Source: JBBQKF01 sp038326615 (GTDB lineage: Bacteria; Bacillota; Clostridia; Saccharofermentanales; UBA5734). Taken from it: 64,000 nucleotides of DNA. Of this stretch, positions 56,723 through 64,000 are shown piece after piece. Made by a program: the position numbers and the translations under genes. The stretch is taken from assembly GCA_038326615.1 (NCBI GenBank), contig JBBQKF010000001.1:30461-94460 (forward strand), in the 5' to 3' direction. Below the pieces are notes generated by a model. It was given only the letters and a program-made list of their open reading frames with translations, was not told where the DNA came from and did not search any database. How positions within the stretch are numbered: position 1 is the stretch's first letter; each line of letters opens with the position of its first letter.

Positions 56723-57823
56723 TCATTTTTTAAGCATGTCCTCACGGAATATAATCGGGATTGCCCTAATAATGACAGCCGATTGTATGAAAATCATTAC
56801 GCCAAAGTATATTAATACATAAAACTGCCATGGTGATGGAGATACCATTCCAGGTGGGGTGATATTTGTAATTCCGAATACAGCGAAATACGCACATAAA
56901 TAGGTAACTGTCACTATTAGTGCAACATTCATCGAGATGAAATACGCAATTTGTCTGCCTTTTGCACCACAGATCAGATAAATCCGATACCGTGAGAATT
57001 CTTTTCTTAACCAATAGAGTATCACACTAACGATGCTGAGTAGAGAGACTAATAAAACTACGGCATATACTGTTATTCCTCCAAAGTAATTATTAACTGC
57101 ACGTGCGTTATTTGTATTTGGCAGAGATAATGACTGTACATTACTGAACGACTTAAAAAGAACACTTAAATGCTCTATTTGTGTGCTCGTTAGTGGCTGT
57201 GAGAATTCGCACCTGAACCTTAAAGGAATAAGGCCGATAGCAAAGTATGTTTTTAAAGGTATTATAATCGTTGTTGGCACCTTTTCAAATTCAAAACCAC
57301 CTTCAGCACCTATCATTGACGAATCAAAAAAATAATTACCGACAGCATTAAAATGGGTGCCGTTAATATCAATTCCTGTTTTCCATATGGTGTCAATATT
57401 TTCTGGAGAAAGATTTGCAAAGAAATGCGTTCCTAGCAAGGTTACAGTTGCACCAGAATCCATCTCTTCGGCACTAAATAATCGACCGTATGGCGTATGC
57501 AAGACCTCTTCATTCTGGTTTCTAAGCCAATAAAGTCCTGTATATTTCTCATCAGAAACCGTCACAATGGCCATCTCCGGCATAATCGAGTCGTTCTCAA
57601 ATTTCTCGTAAAGACTTTTAATTGTATTTGTGTCATTGCATTTAAAGCTTAGCACCTGATTTACTGCACCCATTTCAACGCTAGTATTGTACATATAAAT
57701 CGCTCTCCCATTAATGAAGAGGAAACTACCGAATGCACAGACCAGACAAAGAAAAGATAAAACCAAAAACAATATGTTAGTTCGGCAGAAACGCAAAAAA
57801 TTTGTAAATGCAATACGATTCAT
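56723..57823 (-). CDS. Second FtsX-like ABC permease
   Basis: 366 residues with the same plan as its neighbour: an N-terminal helix (about 15-38), an extracellular domain of about 200 residues, and three C-terminal helices. The first begins GITVYAVVLLVSLLSIVSVI. Two different permeases plus one ATPase imply a heteromeric transporter. It follows the secreted peptide gene by 60 bp. Confidence 0.83.
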   Translation of the reverse strand: MNRIAFTNFLRFCRTNILFLVLSFLCLVCAFGSFLFINGRAIYMYNTSVEMGAVNQVLSFKCNDTNTIKSLYEKFENDSIMPEMAIVTVSDEKYTGLYWLRNQNEEVLHTPYGRLFSAEEMDSGATVTLLGTHFFANLSPENIDTIWKTGIDINGTHFNAVGNYFFDSSMIGAEGGFEFEKVPTTIIIPLKTYFAIGLIPLRFRCEFSQPLTSTQIEHLSVLFKSFSNVQSLSLPNTNNARAVNNYFGGITVYAVVLLVSLLSIVSVILYWLRKEFSRYRIYLICGAKGRQIAYFISMNVALIVTVTYLCAYFAVFGITNITPPGMVSPSPWQFYVLIYFGVMIFIQSAVIIRAIPIIFREDMLKK

Positions 57824-57883
57824 TGTATACTCCTATCTTTAGAAGGACTTTCGACGTCTACTAGTTATTAGTGGGTTGCTTAA

Positions 57884-58249
57884 TTAATCCCAATCACCAT
57901 TGGAATCATAGAACCATGCTGAAGCAAGATTAGAATTGCCAACTTGCCAGTATTTACCAAACCCTTTAAATGGAACGACATTGCCATTATTCGCAATCGC
58001 CGTAGTACTGCCCATAGTGGATGCAGAAGATGTGATTGCATTGGCACTATTATAGCAATTAGCTGCAGCACGATCGATGCTGGTCCCCGCGCTAGATGTG
58101 TTTTTGGCAGCTGTGCAATAGTATCCAAAACCAAGCCAGTTCGGCTTGTTGGCCCATATACTACCGGAAAATGAAGAAGCAAAAGCTGTGACCGTAATCA
58201 TTGCCATTACTAATATGGAAACAAAAACAAGGCTAAGAGTTTTTTTCAT
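57884..58249 (-). CDS. Secreted peptide, candidate bacteriocin precursor
   Basis: 121 residues with a classic signal peptide: KK, hydrophobic core LVFVSILVMAMITVTAFA, predicted cut after residue 24. The 97-residue mature part is rich in S, A, N, G and aromatics, has just two Cys (45 and 65, a possible disulfide), and ends SAWFYDSNGDWD. I recognise no family. Gene order (Sec-secreted peptide, permeases, ATPase) recalls lactococcin 972-type loci. AAAGGAGG lies before the ATG. A secreted signal for the transporter is the alternative. Confidence 0.8.
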   Translation of the reverse strand: MKKTLSLVFVSILVMAMITVTAFASSFSGSIWANKPNWLGFGYYCTAAKNTSSAGTSIDRAAANCYNSANAITSSASTMGSTTAIANNGNVVPFKGFGKYWQVGNSNLASAWFYDSNGDWD

Positions 58250-58299
58250 TCGATTATCCTCCTTTGTAATCTATAATTTACGTCGAAAATTCTACTATA

Positions 58300-58328
58300 A
58301 TTAAAACTCAAAGTTGTACAATTGTCAA
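58300..58328 (-). promoter_or_regulatory. Promoter of the secreted-peptide operon
   Basis: Minus strand: TTGACA (58328-58323), 17-bp spacer, TTTAAT (58305-58300), about 50 bp before the peptide start. The rest of the 58250-58540 gap is T-rich and shows no gene. Confidence 0.55.
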
Positions 58329-58540
58329 TCATATATTGGCACATTTATAGGATAAACGCATCAATTTTTTAACTAATTTTTTAAGTTTTTTAACTAAGTT
58401 TTTTACTTAAATTCCATTTTTGCATTCATTTAACGATTTTTTTGCTTCGGTTTTTTTATTTCCATTTCTTATTTGTTACTCCTTGGGTTGAGTCTGCTGT
58501 CGATAAAGTTTTGGAGGGGAGCACCACTTTTATTTTCCGC

Positions 58541-58918
58541 TTAAACATTGTAGATAACCTCCTGTAACACAATTTCTTCCGCCTGGTTCTTGACGTTATT
58601 TATAGCCCCTACCCAAGCCATTTGGTCGTTAATTTTCAATTTTTCGGTAATGCCTTCGGAATTAGCAATTTGTTTCATTAGAGTTTCAAGCATATCCCCT
58701 GCTCTGTCTTGCACATCTTGACAATGCAGGAGAAGAGAAGCTGAAGCTACCAATTGCCTATAAATCATAGGTTTACAGCTTTAAATCCAATTCTTGTGAT
58801 CCATACCAAATCTTCCTAGAGCAATGTTTTCTTCTTCGGCTGGTAAAGAAAGGCTATGAAGGTAGTAATCGCCGACCAAAACATAATCAATCCCATTTTC
58901 AAATTTTGACTTTCCCAT
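58541..58918 (-). pseudogene. tnpV-like transposon protein, broken by an in-frame stop
   Basis: From ATG 58918 the frame reads MGKSKFENGIDYVLVGDYYL, then LPAEEENIALGRFG, hits TAA at 58783-58781 (codon 46), and continues in the same frame to QIANSEGITEKLKINDQMAW and EEIVLQEVIY. These are the two ends of TnpV proteins of Clostridial transposons. The middle is also degraded (the YLKEHR-type segment is missing). GGAG precedes the start. A transposon relic. Confidence 0.75.
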
Positions 58919-59140
58919 ATTAACACACTCCTTTTTTCTTCATGTTAACCTGCTGAAAATAAAAAGACCAATGTGTGATTATAAAATTTCTTCTAATTTA
59001 TAATTGAGTGTCCATCTGCCAATTTGTATAGCAGTAACCATTACAGAAGATTCTAACTCCGTGCGTGCTTGTTTGCGCATTAAATCTGCATCAACGCGAA
59101 TTGCGAGCGGGGTTTTATCCCCCTCATCTCCACCACGTTG

Positions 59141-59173
59141 AAAGCTACATTTTTTATATGAAAATGTAGCTTT
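59141..59173 (+). terminator. Hairpin terminator in the relic region
   Basis: AAAGCTACATTTT (59141-59153) pairs with AAAATGTAGCTTT (59161-59173), followed by TT on the plus strand. No intact plus-strand gene precedes it. A 72-codon minus-strand frame crosses this hairpin and is not called. Confidence 0.6.
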
Positions 59174-59310
59174 TTGCATTATAATATATTTATGCAATTA
59201 CTGATATGATGGATTATATCCATCTTTTTTATTTATATGATTCTTGCTGAAGGAGAAAGTTCAAATTAAATGATTGTAACCATAATTCCTCAAAATTATT
59301 CCTAGATAAG

Positions 59311-59487
59311 CATTTTAAAAAACTAAAGGTTGTGGCATATTGCCGGGTAAGCACGAAGCAGGACCATCAGGCAAACAGTTTGAAAGCTCAAATGGAATAT
59401 TATGAGAACTATATAAAAAATCATGCAAACTGGATTTTTGTTAATATTTATGCGGAACATGCATCTGGTCGCCAATTTGTCGGATAA
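59311..59487 (+). pseudogene. Serine recombinase N-terminal fragment
   Basis: Plus-strand frame without start: KKLKVVAYCRVSTKQDHQAN, then QMEYYENYIKNHANWIFV and YAEHASGRQFVG, ending at TAA (59485-59487). AYCRVST holds the catalytic Ser of resolvases. The protein is cut before the rest of the catalytic domain. It differs from the intact recombinase at 48169-49869 and runs the other way, so it comes from another element. Confidence 0.8.
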
Positions 59488-59569
59488 ATCAATGCCAAAC
59501 CGCCGAACGAAATAGTGCCAAATCACCGTAAAATATTGCGCTTAGTAAATTTACGATGCATAATATTTT

Positions 59570-59614
59570 TTCGGAATAATATAAATTGACATCATTCCGA
59601 ATGATTGCTATACT
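59570..59614 (+). promoter_or_regulatory. Promoter and operator of the HTH-HipA-Phd/PIN locus
   Basis: TTGACA (59586-59591), 17-bp spacer, TATACT (59609-59614). The palindrome CATTCCGAATG (59593-59603) fills the spacer. An inverted pair TTCGGAAT (59570-59577) and ATTCCGAA (59594-59601) surrounds the -35 box. Such sites suit autorepression by the N-terminal HTH and/or the Phd domain. Binding is inferred. Confidence 0.8.
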
Positions 59615-59634
59615 GTTTTTGTGAGGTGAGGAAT

Positions 59635-61098
59635 ATGAAAAACGAATACATGACTGCGCAACAAGCGGCAGAAAAATGGAATATTTCCGATCGCCGCGTA
59701 CGCGTTCTTTGCCGTGAAGGAAAAATCACTGGAGCGGTTAAAGATGGAAAATCTTATAAAATACCGCTGAATGCTGAAAAACCTGCTGACGGACGCGAAA
59801 AGAAAATAACCACTACCGCTATTCGTTTTCTCAAATGGGAGAACAATGTCATCGGAACGATTGACAACATGAATGCGGTCACTTTTATAAAACCGGAATA
59901 CAACGAAGTTGTTTCGCTCTATACCCGCGGTGCGAAAAAGTGGTCGCCTGAACAATTTTCCGAGTTTTTATCCGAACGTGTTGTAAGCCGTGACCGCCGT
60001 GATATTGAAAAATTATTGTTCCGCTGTGGACTTTCTCATTACGATGTTTTGCGCATTGCTGAAATTACCAGAGGTATTCATCCTAAGGATTTGTTGTGGA
60101 TTGCAAGCAACAAAGATGAAAAACTGGACACGGTTATCACCAATGTTTTTAATTCGGTTTTTCATCAAAAAATAGACCTTGCAGGCGATAGCATCGACAC
60201 GCCGGAGGGTTACAACATTAAGCGTTACGGAGTTTATAACAGACATTATGGCATCTATAAACAGCGAATCAGCCCGCTGACCACCGATGTGGAATCGGAG
60301 ATTGCTGTGTATTTGCTTGCGAAAAAATTAGGCGTTACTTGCTGCCCTGCCTATCGGATTGACAAAGACACTGTTTTTTCAGCTTTCCTATATGATTTTT
60401 CGAAAGAATTCATTGTACATTTCCGTCGTTTGTTTGACGGCGCACGTTCTAACAACGAATATCAGAATTTGATCACCGTTCGTCCGCAGTACAAAGATAA
60501 TATTGCTCGGATGATTTTGCTGGACTTTATTACTCGTCAAGATGACCGTCATCTTTCTAACATTGCTATAAAAATGAGCGGTGAAAGTGAAGCTTTTTAT
60601 CCGCTTTACGATAATGGTCGCAGCCTATTTTATGAAGATACGGAGGAAATGGTGGCGCAATCAGTAACCAATCCGGTAAAATATGCAACCAACTTCGGTT
60701 ATTCCGGCACCTATTATGATTATGTGTGCGAAATTGCAAAGGAACGCGGAGGACTATATGGGCTTGTCAATTTTAACATTACGAAAGACGATATTTCCGA
60801 TATATTGAAAGAGTCGGGGTTCAAAGGATATCGATTTGATGGTGCACTTAAATGGATTTGGAAGACGATTCAGATTATTCAAGAACTTGAGAAGGTAAAA
60901 CTTAAGTCAAACATGGCACACTATATTTCGCTTGTTCAAAAAGATGATATTATTATTACTCGCAACGGGAAAGCGGTTGCAAAGCTTGTTGTACAAAAGC
61001 CAAACAAAGTTGAAATGGCCAAATCCCTTTTCGGAATTCTTAAAGGTGCAGACATTGACGAGAAAGCTATCAAAAATGAAAGGCGTTCAAGAACATGA
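59635..61098 (+). CDS. Three-domain fusion: HTH, HipA-like kinase, Phd/YefM antitoxin
   Basis: About 487 residues from the ATG at 59635 (GAGG eight bases upstream). Residues 6-45 are an excisionase/MerR-like HTH (MTAQQAAEKWNISDRRVRVL). Residues 60-410 are a HipA-like kinase, with RDRRDIEKLLFRCGLSHYD, the catalytic loop FITRQDDRHLSNIAI (about 302-309) and the metal motif LYDNGRS (about 326-328). Residues 419-487 match Phd/YefM antitoxins that normally stand alone: VKLKSNMAHYISLVQKDD, IITRNGKAVAKL, MAKSLFGILKG. The next gene, a PIN toxin, overlaps by ATGA. The protein may be antitoxin, autoregulator and kinase in one chain. No frameshift is needed to read it. Confidence 0.87.
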   Translation: MKNEYMTAQQAAEKWNISDRRVRVLCREGKITGAVKDGKSYKIPLNAEKPADGREKKITTTAIRFLKWENNVIGTIDNMNAVTFIKPEYNEVVSLYTRGAKKWSPEQFSEFLSERVVSRDRRDIEKLLFRCGLSHYDVLRIAEITRGIHPKDLLWIASNKDEKLDTVITNVFNSVFHQKIDLAGDSIDTPEGYNIKRYGVYNRHYGIYKQRISPLTTDVESEIAVYLLAKKLGVTCCPAYRIDKDTVFSAFLYDFSKEFIVHFRRLFDGARSNNEYQNLITVRPQYKDNIARMILLDFITRQDDRHLSNIAIKMSGESEAFYPLYDNGRSLFYEDTEEMVAQSVTNPVKYATNFGYSGTYYDYVCEIAKERGGLYGLVNFNITKDDISDILKESGFKGYRFDGALKWIWKTIQIIQELEKVKLKSNMAHYISLVQKDDIIITRNGKAVAKLVVQKPNKVEMAKSLFGILKGADIDEKAIKNERRSRT

Positions 61099-61511
61099 GG
61101 GTACTACTTGATACAAATGTCATTATTGATGCAGTTGCTTCAAGAGAGCCTTGGAACGTTAATGCAGAAAAAATTATACTTTTTGTTTCTGAAGAAAAAA
61201 TGGAGGCTGTAATATCCGCAAGTGCTGTAACTGATATTTATTATATTTGCAATAAAATCCTTAACGATGACTTAAAGACCCGCGAAGTGATTAAAACTTT
61301 GTTTAATATATTTACTATTTCCGATGTTAAGAAAAAGGATTTGCAAGACGCTTTAAACTTAGATATTGCAGATTTTGAAGACGCTCTTATTTGCACGCTC
61401 GCCTCACGTTGCAAAGCTGATTATATTATCACTCGCAACCAAAAGGATTTTGTTAACTCAGCAGTGCCGGTAATTTCTCCAAAAGATTTTATTGATAAGT
61501 TTTTGAAATAA
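61095..61511 (+). CDS. PIN-domain (VapC-like) toxin
   Basis: 138 residues with the PIN acidic residues: MRVLLDTNVIIDAVASREPW (Asp6), the middle Asp/Glu of LNLDIADFEDALI, and ADYIITRNQKDF. PIN toxins are RNases, often cutting tRNA or rRNA. In related pairs a Phd-type antitoxin gene lies directly upstream; here that antitoxin is the last domain of the fusion protein. The ATG overlaps the upstream TGA (61095-61098), so the two are translated in balance. Confidence 0.92.
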   Translation: MRVLLDTNVIIDAVASREPWNVNAEKIILFVSEEKMEAVISASAVTDIYYICNKILNDDLKTREVIKTLFNIFTISDVKKKDLQDALNLDIADFEDALICTLASRCKADYIITRNQKDFVNSAVPVISPKDFIDKFLK

Positions 61512-61900
61512 TTTTTACGCATCTGCGCCTCAAGATAATGTGTTAGCATTATTTTTCCTTTTTAGATTTTAACAAAACCCGTGGCTAGATAAAAGTATTG
61601 AATTTCTTCGAATTTGATACATATTTAAAAGAATGGTTAACACCAATAAATCAGAATAAGTCAATTAGCATTAAAATTATTTTATTCTTTGCCTATATCA
61701 CGCCTCAGTGTTAAATGTTTTTGCAAACAATTCCGGCAAAAGCATTAAATTATGCCAAACGCAGCTCTTTATTGTAAATCAGTGGTTGGCTTTTTTCTCC
61801 ATATGTATAACACTTAACAAAAACACTATGCTTTAGCAGGTTGCGTTGCTGAAATATACAAGTTAGCTTTATTGGACCTGTCTAGTAATTCTGTTATTTA
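61512..61900. other. Gap after the PIN gene, holds repeat copy B, no gene
   Basis: About 390 bp. It contains the second copy (61600-61645) of the 46-bp near-repeat also found at 54697-54742. Short frames here have no ribosome site or family resemblance. Confidence 0.5.
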
Positions 61901-62434
61901 CTATTTTGCATTGTTACTTTCAATCTCTTTATTAATAAAGCTAATTGTTTTTTCCCTGATCTCAACAGAATGCGCTATGGTCTGCCACTCTTTTACAGCA
62001 CCTTTTGCTTCTTCTATAATCCTCTTGCACTTAAACGTCTTAATGTCCATATTTTGACCACATACAATCATATCATTAATCAGGATGTTTGATTTTTCCC
62101 CATTGATCGTCATCTGATGAGCCAAAAGCCATTTATTTCCAGAATCACATGCAAATGTTACATCATAGGCTGGAGATAGCGTCCAAATCCCATTCCTATC
62201 CATCAAAAAAGAAATATTTTTTACATGGTCATCCTGATTTACTGCAAGAACATTAAATATCATTCTTCTATAAAACTGTTCTGTGTCACTACTTGGCAAG
62301 CCCATTCTTCTCGCAGTTAATGCAGCCATTTCATAACTACATAAACCCGGTTTATTATAATCGATATGAGAAATTGCGCCCAAAGACTGCATATGTAGCT
62401 TTTTGCCATCCACTCTGTCAAATCTTTTTGTCAT
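61901..62434 (-). pseudogene. hipA fragment (C-terminal kinase half)
   Basis: 177 codons matching the C-terminal two-thirds of HipA: MTKRFDRVDGKKLHMQSLGA, EQFYRRMIFNVLAVNQDDHV with the catalytic D and N, and the metal motif LSPAYDVTFACDSG. In full-length HipA the phrase HFMTKRFDR is internal. Here the same frame meets TGA three codons before the ATG, so the N-terminal domain is lost. No hipB is next to it. The ATPase core looks intact, but without the N-terminus it is probably inactive. Confidence 0.8.
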
Positions 62435-62839
62435 AAAATGTTTTCATCCCTGTATATATCTTTCGCTTCGGAAGTTACGTCATTCACGGTAAATAATTTA
62501 TCGATTTCAAGATTCCCGCTTCGAACATACGAGTTATCTATCGTCGCACGGGCATAATGGTCACTCCTTACAATATTTATTTTGTATTGAATTGCATTTG
62601 GCAGTTTCTTGTGAATTATAATTTGACTAATTAGATGAATTAGTATCAAAAACTTTTTCCACTAAACTACAATATTCTTTATATGCAGGATATTCATTTT
62701 AAGATTTTAACAATCATGTGCTTATTTCTTTTTTAATTGACCCTCCATAAACATAACACAATGGTGTGGCAATATATTGGACAGTTACATCATTTCGATT
62801 ATTTGCATAAATTATCATTCGAGCTTATGTGAGATTTCA
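62435..62839. other. Relic DNA between hipA fragment and IS, no gene supported
   Basis: About 400 bp. A 72-codon minus-strand frame (62431-62649) overlaps the hipA fragment by ATGA, but it has no ribosome site or recognisable family. Confidence 0.4.
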
Positions 62840-62990
62840 CTAAAACAATTCGAGTTGTTTATTAAAATACGACTCCATCTTGCGCAAAGTCACCTTGTCT
62901 TCGGGCTCGAGATTACCAATTAACATTGGAGAATCGGGGTTATGTTTCGTACAATTCGCTTGTTTAACAGTTAAAAAATGAATCATCAGC
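62840..62990 (-). pseudogene. Possible 3' fragment of an unidentified gene
   Basis: Minus-strand frame reading TVKQANCTKHNPDSPML, then EDKVTLRKMESYFNKQLELF and stop. It looks like a genuine protein C-terminus, but I cannot name it. It is cut near 62980 where the transposase frame begins. Confidence 0.3.
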
Positions 62991-64000
62991 GACCAAATCC
63001 AGACAAAGTTCGGCAGAGATACCAGTCTTATGTACTTCGATGTTACAAACTTCCACTTTGAAATAGATAAAACAGACGATTTACGCAAACGCGGAAAAGA
63101 AAAAAATCACCGGCCGGATCCTATTGTACAGATGGCATTGGCAATGGATGCAGATGGAATTCCGCTATATTACAAAATTTTCCCTGAAAATACCCATGAC
63201 AGTAAAACTTTTGTACCTGTTTTTAAGGATGTTTGTGTAAAATTTGTTCCCGGACGAGTCATTGCTGTTGCGGATATGGGTTGTACATCCTCCGACAATA
63301 TCTTCTTTCTCAAAGGAGGCGACAGAGACAAACATGTAAACGGTTATGTTTTCAGCTTTTCAATTAGAAAAGGTTCGGAAAAATTCAAAAAATATGTTCT
63401 CGACGACGCTGGATTTAGGGATAGTGATGGAAAAGTGTTGAAGTCAGATTTTACATATAAGATAAAATCCCGTATCGAAGTGCGTGAAATCCAGGTCACC
63501 ATGAAGAGTGGTTCGAAAAAAGCCAAGTTGATAGATGAAAAACAAGTAGTTTTTTGGAGTAAAAATTACGCGGATAAGGCAAGGGCAGAACGTGAGGAAA
63601 TAATAAGCAGGGCACTTGAAGTTATTTCTGATCCCAAAAAGCATAACAAAAACACGGTACATGGGGCTAGTGCGTATATTAAAAACATAACATTCAATAA
63701 AAAAACAGGTGAAATATGCGAAGCAATCGGTGAAAAATTGTTGTTTGACAGCGAAAAAGCCGAGGAAGATGCTAAATACGATGGATATTACTGTATAGTA
63801 ACCAGCGAACTGGAAATGCCAGCTTGTCGTATGATCGAAATTTATCGCGGATTGTCCGCAATTGAAGATAACTTTAAAGTTGCAAAAACCGATTTGGACA
63901 TCCGCCCGGTTTATGTCTCACGCGAAGATCGAATCAATGCACATGTACTTACCTGCTTTATTTCCTTAGTAATTATTCGTCTTATCCAAAAGAAAACCGG
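62982..64000 (+). mobile_element. IS1634/IS4-type transposase, N-terminus missing, 3' end outside window
   Basis: A plus-strand frame opens after a TGA at 62979-62981 and stays open to the right edge (about 339 codons). It shows DDE-transposase landmarks: MYFDVTNFHFEID (first Asp), HRPDPIVQMALAMDADGIPL, VIAVADMGC (second Asp), and YRGLSAIEDNFKVAKTDLDI (Glu signature). The usual first 150-200 residues are absent. The earliest ATG is 63030, inside the catalytic domain, so the copy is truncated and probably dead. Confidence 0.85.

Noticed and set aside
57880..58182. 100-codon frame overlapping the secreted peptide gene
   Set aside because: Same strand, shifted frame, no signal peptide or ribosome site; the 121-codon frame has both.
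58979..59197. 72-codon minus-strand frame containing a plausible C-terminal half
   Set aside because: Its first part crosses a terminator hairpin and I recognise no family; too weak to call, though the last 45 codons could be a relic.
62431..62649. 72-codon minus-strand frame overlapping the hipA fragment by ATGA
   Set aside because: Could look like a hipB, but it shows no helix-turn-helix and has no ribosome site.

Overview
The window comes from a low-GC Gram-positive chromosome, most likely a spore-forming member of the Clostridia (Lachnospirales or Oscillospirales type). The signs are an AT-rich backbone with strong GGAGG ribosome binding sites, a dcw cell-wall cluster whose transpeptidase is SpoVD-like with two PASTA domains, a valine T-box, a BirA/BioY pair and a SpoVT-AbrB-type MraZ. 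I cannot name the species.

Left part (1-12.3 kb, minus strand): mraZ, rsmH, an FtsL-like protein, a SpoVD-like penicillin-binding protein, murE and murF (cut by the window edge), with a promoter and paired MraZ boxes in front of mraZ. Next come valS and a small membrane protein behind a T-box leader. From 12.3 to 27.2 kb there is a long minus-strand catabolic cluster. In transcription order it is: DeoR regulator, sorbose-1-phosphate-reductase-like dehydrogenase, short-chain dehydrogenase, E2, E3, fused E1 alpha/beta of a 2-oxoacid dehydrogenase complex, PHP phosphoesterase, L-rhamnose isomerase, class II aldolase and PpnP. It looks like a (deoxy)sugar pathway coupled to its own dehydrogenase complex; no kinase or transporter is present.

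Middle part (27.5-47.3 kb): ordinary core and accessory genes. They include an alpha/beta hydrolase, an Eis-like acetyltransferase, a cation efflux protein, bioY under a BirA operator, a HAD phosphatase, a TrmB-type regulator, lysA, tdk, a DUF948/YtxH pair, mgtC, ybaK, the complete AmmeMemoRadiSam trio, a beta-propeller protein, msrA and enolase. Intergenic minisatellites are unusually frequent: 7-, 13-, 31- and 4-bp units and triplet tracts. Two 13-bp arrays run into stop codons.

Right part (47.6-64 kb): accessory DNA. After tRNA-Thr and tRNA-Ala there is an integrative mobilizable element with a serine recombinase, ParB, a MobV relaxase, a pMV158-like oriT, a RepA-like ATPase and a sigma-like factor. 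It is followed by a candidate secreted-peptide (bacteriocin-like) locus with an ABC exporter/immunity system. Then come decayed tnpV and recombinase fragments, and a toxin-antitoxin locus in which a helix-turn-helix domain, a HipA-like kinase and a Phd/YefM antitoxin domain are fused in one protein, overlapped by a PIN toxin gene. A second, truncated hipA and a truncated IS1634-like transposase close the window. The fused HTH-HipA-Phd/PIN locus is the strongest candidate for an undescribed system; the secreted-peptide locus is second.
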